Assembly: GCA_003219335.1 (NCBI GenBank)
Contig: QHOF01000084.1
Span: forward strand, 1 to 10,783
Source of the DNA: Verrucomicrobiota bacterium
GTDB taxonomy: Bacteria > Verrucomicrobiota > Verrucomicrobiia > Chthoniobacterales > UBA10450
Reading direction: 5' to 3'
DNA: 10,783 nt
Of the stretch, positions 5,507 through 10,783 are shown piece by piece (within the stretch, counting starts at the first letter, position 1; each line of letters opens with the position of its first letter). The notes under the pieces are model-generated. The model ran no database searches and was not told the DNA's origin. It worked only from the letters and a program-made list of their open reading frames with translations. A program made the translations under genes and the position numbers.

Positions 5507-6211
5507 TCACTCCTTCACTTCCGCAGGCGTGGCTTCCTCCTCCTCGGCCTCGCGGCCTTCTTCCTCTGTCAAGCCGAACAAAGAGGTGACCGACGGACGC
5601 ACCCGGGCCGCTTTACTTTGTTTTTCCAACTGCAATTGGCATTCAACGGTGAAACGCGCGAACGGGATCGCTTCAAGCCGCGCATGCGGGATTGGCTTGC
5701 CAGACATTTCGCACTTTCCGTAAGTGCCCAGTTCGATGCGCTTGAGCGCCTCATCGATTTCGTAAAGCGCGTCCTGTTCCTGCGAAAGCAAACTCAACGC
5801 GAAATCGCGATCATAGGCGTCGGATCCGGCATCGGCCTGGTGCATGCCAAAGGCGGAAGCTTCGCTGCCTTCAGCGCGGGAGCGAAGCGTGCCCTGGGCC
5901 ACACCGGCCATCGAATCGACCATGGCATCGCGAAGCTGGAGGAGCTTTTGTTTTTGCTTGCGGATAAATGGATCCATCTTCTTTTCGCGATGATTCAGCC
6001 CCAGCAGAACCGCTGGCGACTCCGCGCTCTGTCGTTTGGCTTTCGCCGAATGGCGCGCGCCCTTCGTGCCACGCGCAGCCTTTTTCGAACCGGCCTGCCG
6101 CGCCATAGCCTTTCGGGAACGAGCCTTCTTAGCGTGGACCTTGCGCGCCGGTCGCGGCTTCCGCGCAGCCGATTTCTTTACAGAACTTTTCTTTTTCGTT
6201 GGTTTTGCCAT
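5507..6211 (-). CDS. DksA/TraR-family protein with histone-like N-terminal tail and degenerate zinc finger
   Basis: A 234-residue protein. DksA-type proteins enter the RNA polymerase secondary channel and adjust initiation, often with ppGpp. Residues 1-66 are Lys/Ala/Arg-rich (KKSAARKPRPARKVHAKKAR) and resemble histone H1 or nucleoid protein tails. Residues 79-160 form the coiled coil, with an acidic tip DAGSDA (127-132) matching the D..D.A tip needed for activity. The zinc finger region YGKCEMSGKPIPHARLEAIPFARFTVECQ (164-192) keeps Cys167 and Cys191 but has Ser170 and Thr188 where the other two cysteines normally stand. An acidic tail ends it (216-234). ATG 6211 begins the continuous frame; Met79 (5977) would give a conventional-size DksA, a possible alternative start. 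It heads the operon with rpmG and rpsR, linking transcription control to ribosomal proteins. Confidence 0.9.
   Translation of the reverse strand: MAKPTKKKSSVKKSAARKPRPARKVHAKKARSRKAMARQAGSKKAARGTKGARHSAKAKRQSAESPAVLLGLNHREKKMDPFIRKQKQKLLQLRDAMVDSMAGVAQGTLRSRAEGSEASAFGMHQADAGSDAYDRDFALSLLSQEQDALYEIDEALKRIELGTYGKCEMSGKPIPHARLEAIPFARFTVECQLQLEKQSKAARVRPSVTSLFGLTEEEGREAEEEEATPAEVKE
5510..5515 (-). promoter_or_regulatory. Ribosome-binding site of rpmG
   Basis: AAGGAG on the minus strand, 8 bases before ATG 5501. It decides the rpmG start against GTG 5510, which it overlaps. It is one of only two strong SD sequences in the window and lies in the last codons of the dksA-like gene. Confidence 0.85.
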
Positions 6212-6300
6212 AACTGTAAGCGCCCTGTAATCGACTGACGCCGGAAAAATGGACGCCTAATTAAGAACATTTCGTCCACTGCGCAAGCGGATATTTCGTA

Positions 6301-6397
6301 ACACAGGGCACCCGTGCCTGTTCTGTCATGCAGGCTGCCAGCCTGCATTTTGTTTTCAGGCAAGATGCCCGATCGACGAGACAGCCAAGATGGCTGT
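6301..6397. repeat. Hairpin repeat cluster between dksA-like gene and ABC-2 permease gene
   Basis: Several inverted repeats in series: GGCA/TGCC (6307-6318), an 8-bp stem TGCAGGCT/AGCCTGCA (6329-6336, 6340-6347) around GCC, an imperfect CAGGCAAGATGCC unit (6358-6369), and ACAGCCA/TGGCTGT (6381-6387, 6391-6397) around AGA. The opening ACACAGG...GCCTGT resembles the repeat at 10618-10635. T-runs follow two stems on the plus strand, but neighbouring genes read on the minus strand. The remaining bases 6212-6300 show no gene. Confidence 0.75.
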
Positions 6398-6398
6398 T

Positions 6399-7193
6399 TT
6401 ACGAGCTCGCGCTGGAGTAATGCCGCAGAGCAAATCTCCAGAAAACGCGGGACAGCCAAAAAACAATCGTCGATGCGATGACCAGGTGAAACATCAGCGG
6501 AAAGGGTTGTCCGAAGGATTTGATGAGAAGACGCGCCGGAATGTTCGCAATGATCACGACCGGAATGATCCAGCCGAAGATGATCCGGAAAAGCCACGGG
6601 AAAATCACGTCGGGATAACGCGCGATGTTCAGAAAATTGAAATAGCCATAAACCAGTCCCTGCGCGCGGACGATCCAAAAACTGACCGCCGCGAGACCGA
6701 GCATGATGGAATAATGAACGGCGATGCCGAAGCAAAGCGCCGTGAGGTACAGCAAGATAGAAAGCGGATTTGGCACCACGTCCAACTTAGACAACGAAAC
6801 GCAAACCACTGCGCCACCGAGCGCTGCGTTTACGATGCTGTCGAGCCCGAATTGTTTCGTGGACACCGCAAACTGGCTGTCGATCGGCAACACCAGAACG
6901 GAATCTAACTTTCCCGTGCGCACCAGCTCGGGGACGTTTGCGACATTTACAAAAAAGAACGCCTGGAACAGTTGCGCGATAATCTGATGAGTGCCGACGA
7001 GCAGCACCACTTCCCATTTTGTCCAATCGCCAATGTGATCGACATTTCCAAAAATGATACTAAAGAAAACGATCTGCCCGCAGAACCAAAGGATCTCCAC
7101 CACCATCCACAGCAGAAAATTTGCCTTGAAACTCATCTCGCGAATGAGCGAGTTGCGAAGCATGATGGAGTATATTTCGATGTAACGCCGCAC
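6399..7193 (-). CDS. ABC-2 family permease (PF06182-like), ATPase partner not present
   Basis: A 264-residue integral membrane protein with about six hydrophobic segments (approx. residues 25-48, 60-84, 117-136, 143-170, 194-216, 234-252). Features fit the ABC-2 membrane-6 (PF06182) type of exporter permease: a RTGKLDSVLVLPIDSQF segment (92-108) and RYPDVIFPWLFRIIFGWIIPVVIIANIPARLL (192-223), with the conserved Pro and IP(A) positions. Such permeases normally pair with a second permease and an ATPase in an ABC exporter; none is found on this strand here, although the window shows only its own neighbours. GTG 7193 is chosen because AGGAGG (7199-7204) lies five bases upstream; ATG codons inside (residue 11) lack this. 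The start is 45 bp from macA-like gene on the other strand. Substrate unknown. Confidence 0.85.
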   Translation of the reverse strand: MRRYIEIYSIMLRNSLIREMSFKANFLLWMVVEILWFCGQIVFFSIIFGNVDHIGDWTKWEVVLLVGTHQIIAQLFQAFFFVNVANVPELVRTGKLDSVLVLPIDSQFAVSTKQFGLDSIVNAALGGAVVCVSLSKLDVVPNPLSILLYLTALCFGIAVHYSIMLGLAAVSFWIVRAQGLVYGYFNFLNIARYPDVIFPWLFRIIFGWIIPVVIIANIPARLLIKSFGQPFPLMFHLVIASTIVFWLSRVFWRFALRHYSSASS

Positions 7194-7198
7194 CGGCT

Positions 7199-7204
7199 CC
7201 TCCT
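7199..7204 (-). promoter_or_regulatory. Ribosome-binding site of the ABC-2 permease gene
   Basis: AGGAGG on the minus strand, five bases before GTG 7193. It is the strongest SD in the window and decides the start. The 45-bp divergent gap (7194-7238) also holds CTATAG, a short palindrome that could serve as a -10 element either way, but no convincing -35 was found. Confidence 0.8.
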
Positions 7205-7238
7205 GTCTTTTACTATAGGCGCGTCAACCGCTGATTAA

Positions 7239-8426
7239 ATGAAACGTTTGTTCCCCTGGCTCGTCGTGATTGTCGGGCTGGTAATTGTCCTGCTTGTTGT
7301 CCGGCAGCTCCGGAGCGGTGGCGCTGCAACTTACCAGACTGCCACCGTTACACGCGGACCCATTACGCAGGCGGTCACCGCAACCGGCACGCTCAATCCG
7401 GTGGTGAACGTGCAGGTGGGCAGCCAGGTCTCGGGGAACATCGCAAAGTTGTTCGTAGATTTTAATTCGCAGGTCAAAGCCGGCCAGGTGGTCGCGCAGA
7501 TTGATCCGGCGCTTTTTCAGGCCACGGTCACTCAAGCCGAAGGCGATCTCGCCAACGCGCAGGCCGCGCTCGAGCTCGCACGGGTGAACGCGAAGCGCAC
7601 GCAGGACCTCTTTGCCCGGAAAACATCTTCTCAAGCCGATCTCGATCAGGCGATGGCGAATCTTCACCAAGCCGAAGCCAACGTGAAAATCAAACAAGGC
7701 GCGCTGGATAAGGCAAAGGCGGACCTCGAGCATTGCACTATCACGTCGCCCATCGATGGCGTCGTGATCTCGCGCAACGTCGATGTCGGCCAGACCGTTG
7801 CCGCCAGTTTGCAGGCGCCGGTGATTTTCCAAATCGCAAATGATCTCACGAAAATGCAGATCGACTCGAATGTCGCTGAGGCGGATGTCGGCGTCGTACA
7901 AGTGGGACAGGACGTCGATTTTACCGTGGACGCGTTCCCGATGCGCACCTTCCACGGCAAAGTTGTGCAGGTGCGCAACGCGCCGATTACCGTTCAGAAC
8001 GTCGTGACTTACGACACCGTCATCGGCGTGAGCAATCCGGATTTGAAATTGAAACCGGGAATGACCGCCAACGTTTCAATCATCGTCGCACATAAGGACA
8101 ACGTGCTCCAAATTAAGAACGCAGCGTTGCGTTATCGGCCGGCGGAAGCGATGTCTCCGGAAATGGGATCGCGATCGCTTGCCCCCGCAGGCGCGCGTGG
8201 CCTCGGTGCGCGCCAGCGGCGAACGAGCGAGCGTACCGTCTATGTTTTGTCCGGTGGCCAGCCGAAGCCCGTGCAAATTAAAACAGGAATCAGCGACGGC
8301 GTCGTGACCGAAGTCGATGAAAGCTTGAAGGAGGGCGACCGCGTTGTGACCGCAGAATTAACTTCCACAGCCGCCAGATCATCGACTCCTGCAAATCCCT
8401 TTGGCGGCCCGCGCCGGTTTCCATGA
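7239..8426 (+). CDS. macA: MacA-type membrane-fusion protein (periplasmic adaptor of tripartite efflux)
   Basis: A 395-residue HlyD/MacA-family adaptor that joins the inner-membrane pump to an outer-membrane channel. Domains: one N-terminal membrane anchor (5-22); first lipoyl half with VGSQVSGNIAKL and VKAGQVVAQIDP (60-90); an alpha-hairpin coiled coil (92-164) with the AEGDLANAQAALELA and QADLDQAMANLHQAEANV helices; second lipoyl half ITSPIDGVVISRNVDVGQTV (168-187); beta barrel with EADVGVVQVGQDVDFTVDAFP (214-234); and a membrane-proximal domain after an extended, Arg/Ala/Gly-rich linker (300-332). ATG 7239 directly follows TAA and is the only sensible start; no ribosome-binding site is seen. 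It leads the ATPase and permease genes that follow, as in macAB operons. Substrate unknown; MacAB relatives export macrolides, peptides or lipids. Confidence 0.92.
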   Translation: MKRLFPWLVVIVGLVIVLLVVRQLRSGGAATYQTATVTRGPITQAVTATGTLNPVVNVQVGSQVSGNIAKLFVDFNSQVKAGQVVAQIDPALFQATVTQAEGDLANAQAALELARVNAKRTQDLFARKTSSQADLDQAMANLHQAEANVKIKQGALDKAKADLEHCTITSPIDGVVISRNVDVGQTVAASLQAPVIFQIANDLTKMQIDSNVAEADVGVVQVGQDVDFTVDAFPMRTFHGKVVQVRNAPITVQNVVTYDTVIGVSNPDLKLKPGMTANVSIIVAHKDNVLQIKNAALRYRPAEAMSPEMGSRSLAPAGARGLGARQRRTSERTVYVLSGGQPKPVQIKTGISDGVVTEVDESLKEGDRVVTAELTSTAARSSTPANPFGGPRRFP

Positions 8427-8433
8427 TGGTTTA

Positions 8434-8495
8434 TGTCATTCCGAGCGAAGTCGCCTGCCAAGCCGTAGCTTTATGCGAAGGCTGGAGGAATCTCT
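8434..8495 (+). repeat. Composite repeat: CCGAGCGAAG element interrupted by a second repeat
   Basis: TGTCATTCCGAGCGAAGTCG (8434-8453) and AGGAATCTCT (8486-8495) are the two halves of the element found intact at 5029-5059 on the minus strand. Between them lie 32 bp (8454-8485) with CCAAGCCGTAGC and GCGAAGGCTGG, which can fold into an imperfect hairpin. It fills the gap between macA and the ATPase gene, and no gene lies in 8427-8519. Confidence 0.75.
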
Positions 8496-8519
8496 AATTT
8501 TCAGTAAGAACCAAGCGGT

Positions 8520-9317
8520 ATGAAAAACGGTGCGCTCGTTAGGCTGGTGGACGTGCACAAAACTTATCGCACCGGCGAGATGGAAGTGCCCGCTGTGTGC
8601 GGTGTATCGCTCGAAATCAAACGTGGCGAATTCGTCGCGCTCATGGGCGCGAGCGGTTCCGGGAAATCAACGCTGATGAATATCCTCGGCTGCCTCGATC
8701 GACCGACGACCGGTAGCTATTTCCTGGATGCTGCAGACGTTTCCGGATTGAACCGCGATCAGCTCGCCGATGTTCGGAATCGCAAAATCGGTTTCGTATT
8801 TCAAAATTTTAATCTGCTGCCACGCACGTCGGCGCGCGAGAACGCCGAGTTACCGCTGATTTACGGTGCGCACGGCTTGTCGCACTCGCAGCTTTGCGAA
8901 AAAGCTGATCGCGTTCTTTCGTCAGTCGGCCTCGCCGGTCGCGAGGATCATCATTCCAGCCAGCTCTCTGGCGGCCAGCAACAACGGGTGGCGATCGCGC
9001 GCGCGTTGATCAATGATCCCGAGATGTTGCTCGCCGATGAGCCGACCGGTAATCTCGACAGCCGGACCAGTGTCGAGATCATGGCGATTTTTCAACAACT
9101 CAACGAGCGCGGAATCACGATTGTCATGGTGACTCACGAGCAGGACATCGCCGCCTACGCGCAGCGCAACGTCATCATGCGCGACGGAGTTATCCTCGAC
9201 GATCATTTGGTCACGCAGCGCTTCGAGGCAGCGGCCCAGATTCAACAAAATGGTAGGGCGCGGCCAGAGCCTGCTCGCCGCGGCGAGGGCGCACCGGACA
9301 CCCATGTAACCATGTAA
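8520..9317 (+). CDS. macB: MacB/LolD-type ABC transporter ATPase, with repeat-derived C-terminus
   Basis: A 265-residue nucleotide-binding subunit of the MacB/LolD class, powering the mechanotransmission permease that follows. Motifs: Walker A GASGSGKST (43-51), Q-loop FQN (94-96), signature LSGGQQQR (149-156), Walker B MLLADEP (169-175) with the D-loop GNLDS, and switch His206. The region LPRTSARENAELPLIYG is typical of this class. The family domain ends near residue 240. The last 21 residues (245-265), rich in Arg, Pro and Gly, are encoded by a repeat with a GC-rich palindrome and ATGTAAC units, so the true ancestral end was probably earlier. In E. coli MacB the ATPase and permease are one protein; here they are separate genes, 24 bp apart. 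ATG 8520 has no clear ribosome-binding site. Confidence 0.95.
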   Translation: MKNGALVRLVDVHKTYRTGEMEVPAVCGVSLEIKRGEFVALMGASGSGKSTLMNILGCLDRPTTGSYFLDAADVSGLNRDQLADVRNRKIGFVFQNFNLLPRTSARENAELPLIYGAHGLSHSQLCEKADRVLSSVGLAGREDHHSSQLSGGQQQRVAIARALINDPEMLLADEPTGNLDSRTSVEIMAIFQQLNERGITIVMVTHEQDIAAYAQRNVIMRDGVILDDHLVTQRFEAAAQIQQNGRARPEPARRGEGAPDTHVTM

Positions 9318-9335
9318 CGTTTTTAGCGATGTAAC
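9252..9335 (+). repeat. Repeat block covering the ATPase gene 3' end
   Basis: GGTAGGGCGCGG begins it at 9252, shared in part with GTAGGGCG at 4974-4980; a 14-bp palindrome CTCGCCGCGGCGAG spans 9274-9287. It is followed by ATGTAAC units: 9304-9310, 9312-9318 and 9329-9335. The second unit supplies the ATPase stop (9315-9317), and the third lies just before the permease start at 9342. Confidence 0.65.
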
Positions 9336-9341
9336 GAACAG

Positions 9342-10559
9342 ATGCGAATCGCGCCCACATTTCACGTCGCCTACCGCGCGCTGCGCCGAAACAAAATGCG
9401 TTCGGTGCTGACTGCGCTTGGCATCATCATCGGTGTCGGCGCAGTGATCGCCATGGTCGGGATCGGCAACGGCGCAAAGGCGCAGGTGGAAGCGCAGATC
9501 GCCAGCCTCGGACAAAATGTGATTCTGATTTTTTCCGGTAGCACGACGTCGAGTGGAATTCGCACCGGATGGGGCGGCGCTGGCACGTTGAAGATCGAAG
9601 ACGCCGAAGCGATCCGGCGCGAAGTGCCCAGCGTCATCGGCGTGAGCGAAGAAGTTGTCTCAACCACGCAGGCTGCCGCCGGGAATCAAAACTGGTTCAC
9701 TCGGATTTTCGGGGAATCAGCAGACTACTTCGATATTCGGCAGTGGCCGCTGTCCGACGGCGCACCGTTCACGCCGCAAGATGTGCGAAGCGCGAACAAG
9801 GTTTGCGTGATTGGCCGCACAACCGCGACCCAGATTTACGGCAACGAAAATCCAATCGGCCAGATTTTGCGGATCAAAAACGTGCCGTTCACGATCACCG
9901 GCGTGCTCACCCCCAAAGGCTTGAGCCCGCAGGGCGTCGATCAGGACGACATCGTCGTCATGCCGTACACGAGTGCGATGAAACGCGTGATCGGCGGCAC
10001 CACCTTGCGAAACATCAACGTGCAAATCGACGACCCAGCCCAGATCGCACCAGCGCAACAGCAAATTATCTCGTTGCTTCGACAACGACATAACATTCGT
10101 CCCGGTCGCGACGACGATTTCACCGTGCGCACGCAGCAGGAAATTGCCGAAGCAGCCACCGCAACTTCAAGGGTGATGACAGTCCTGCTCGGCGCAATTG
10201 CCGGCGTCTCGCTGGTCGTGGGCGGGATCGGCATCATGAACATCATGCTCGTAAGCGTAACCGAGCGGACGCGCGAGATCGGTGTACGCATGGCCGTCGG
10301 TGCGCGCGGCACTGACATTCTCACGCAGTTCTTGATTGAAGCCGTGACGCTGAGTTCGGTTGGCGGCCTGATTGGGATCATCTGCGGCATCGGCGCGTCC
10401 AGCGTGTTGTCGATCTACGCTCATTGGCCGACGCTGATATCGATCGGCTCGATCGCGATTGCGTTCTTGTTCAGCGCGGCCGTTGGCGTGTTTTTCGGCT
10501 TTTATCCCGCGCGCAAAGCCGCCGCGCTCGATCCCATCGAAGCCCTGCGCTACGAATGA
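9342..10559 (+). CDS. macB: MacB-type ABC transporter permease
   Basis: A 405-residue FtsX/MacB-type permease. Layout: an N-terminal transmembrane helix (about 21-42) in the usual ALRRNKMRSVLTALGIIIGVGAVIAM context; a periplasmic core domain (MacB_PCD, about 45-250); then three helices (about 280-305, 330-360 and 367-396). The cytoplasmic coupling segment ERTREIGVRMAVGAR (308-322) is the family hallmark, and the C-terminus ends PARKAAALDPIEALRYE as in many members. It works with the preceding ATPase as the pump of a tripartite system with the MacA-like adaptor. ATG 9342 fits the family's N-terminus; no clear ribosome-binding site precedes it. An outer-membrane TolC-type channel is not in the window. 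LolC/E-like lipoprotein release is an alternative, but the adaptor next door favours MacAB. Confidence 0.96.
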   Translation: MRIAPTFHVAYRALRRNKMRSVLTALGIIIGVGAVIAMVGIGNGAKAQVEAQIASLGQNVILIFSGSTTSSGIRTGWGGAGTLKIEDAEAIRREVPSVIGVSEEVVSTTQAAAGNQNWFTRIFGESADYFDIRQWPLSDGAPFTPQDVRSANKVCVIGRTTATQIYGNENPIGQILRIKNVPFTITGVLTPKGLSPQGVDQDDIVVMPYTSAMKRVIGGTTLRNINVQIDDPAQIAPAQQQIISLLRQRHNIRPGRDDDFTVRTQQEIAEAATATSRVMTVLLGAIAGVSLVVGGIGIMNIMLVSVTERTREIGVRMAVGARGTDILTQFLIEAVTLSSVGGLIGIICGIGASSVLSIYAHWPTLISIGSIAIAFLFSAAVGVFFGFYPARKAAALDPIEALRYE

Positions 10560-10563
10560 AATC

Positions 10564-10760
10564 TTAAACCACGAATGAACACTAATGGACACGAAGAAGA
10601 CGTGGCCGCGTGGCGTAACACAGGCATCCTGCCTGTCTCGTCAAACGGGCATCCTGCCTGGTCGCCAATGAGCAGGCTGGGAAGCCTGCACGACCTGTCA
10701 GGCTGGAAGCCTGAATTACCTTTGTCTGCGGCTTCGCAGTTCTGCGTCCATAGTGGTTAG
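10564..10760. repeat. Composite repeat element with inverted ends and four hairpins
   Basis: The left end reads TTAAACCACGAATGAACACT followed by AATGGAC; the right end, TCTGCGTCCATAGTGGTTA, is an approximate inverse (TAACCAC and ATGGAC blocks). Between them are hairpins CAGGCA/TGCCTG (10621-10635), GGGCATCCTGCCTG (10648-10660), CAGGCT/AGCCTG around GGGA (10673-10688) and CAGGCT/AGCCTG around GGA (10699-10713). A 61-codon frame across it is repeat translation, not a gene. The last bases, 10761-10783, begin something undetermined. Nothing else is seen in 10560-10783. Confidence 0.75.
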
Positions 10761-10783
10761 AAATCTCTATGGCAAAGCACGAT

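Noticed and set aside
5618..6238. A 206-codon plus-strand frame opposite the dksA-like gene
   Set aside because: It is antisense to a well-supported DksA-family gene and shows no recognisable domain; its composition mirrors the Lys/Arg-rich codons on the other strand.
6329..6400. Stem-loops followed by T-runs that look like intrinsic terminators on the plus strand
   Set aside because: The genes on both sides read on the minus strand and no plus-strand gene precedes them; the stems belong to the dispersed repeat class.
7194..7238. Bidirectional promoter around CTATAG between the permease and macA genes
   Set aside because: Only a weak -10-like palindrome is seen and no convincing -35 at proper spacing on either strand; too little to list as a feature.
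10575..10760. A 61-codon frame after the MacB permease
   Set aside because: It lies wholly within hairpin repeats and has no family resemblance.

Overview
The window is bacterial chromosome of moderately high GC with dense, mostly intact housekeeping genes. Gene content suggests a soil-type Verrucomicrobiota (Spartobacteria/Chthoniobacterales-like): a DksA-rpmG-rpsR cluster, a thiL-tsaE-tsaB-alr cluster, few Shine-Dalgarno (SD) sequences, and several families of short repeats in almost every gap. The lineage call is inference from gene style and repeats, not from a marker comparison.

Positions 1-4924 read on the + strand: the 3' end of sppA (signal peptide peptidase), a repeat-filled gap, then a compact run of CPBP-family membrane protease, thiL (thiamine-phosphate kinase), tsaE and tsaB (tRNA t6A37 synthesis), alr (alanine racemase) and a lone RelE/ParE-like protein. 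CPBP/thiL and tsaB/alr share ATGA stop/start overlaps, and thiL/tsaE overlap by 32 bp, so translation is probably coupled.

Positions 4925-5081 are a repeat-rich gap between convergent genes. Positions 5082-6211 on the - strand hold a DksA/TraR-type regulator with a histone-like N-terminal tail and a half-degenerate zinc finger, followed tightly by rpmG (bL33) and rpsR (bS18). After another hairpin cluster, 6399-7193 (- strand) is an ABC-2 type permease without a visible ATPase partner.

Positions 7239-10559 (+ strand) are a split MacAB-type tripartite efflux locus: membrane-fusion protein, ABC ATPase and MacB-type permease. No TolC-like outer-membrane channel lies in the window. The window ends in a composite repeat of about 200 bp with inverted ends.

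I see no obvious new defence or biosynthetic system. The most unusual feature is the repeat landscape: hairpins whose arms differ from copy to copy but still pair perfectly, one repeat interrupted by another, and repeats that have become the C-terminal coding sequence of tsaE and of the macB ATPase gene. Next in interest are the unusual DksA-like protein and the RelE-like protein that lacks an antitoxin.
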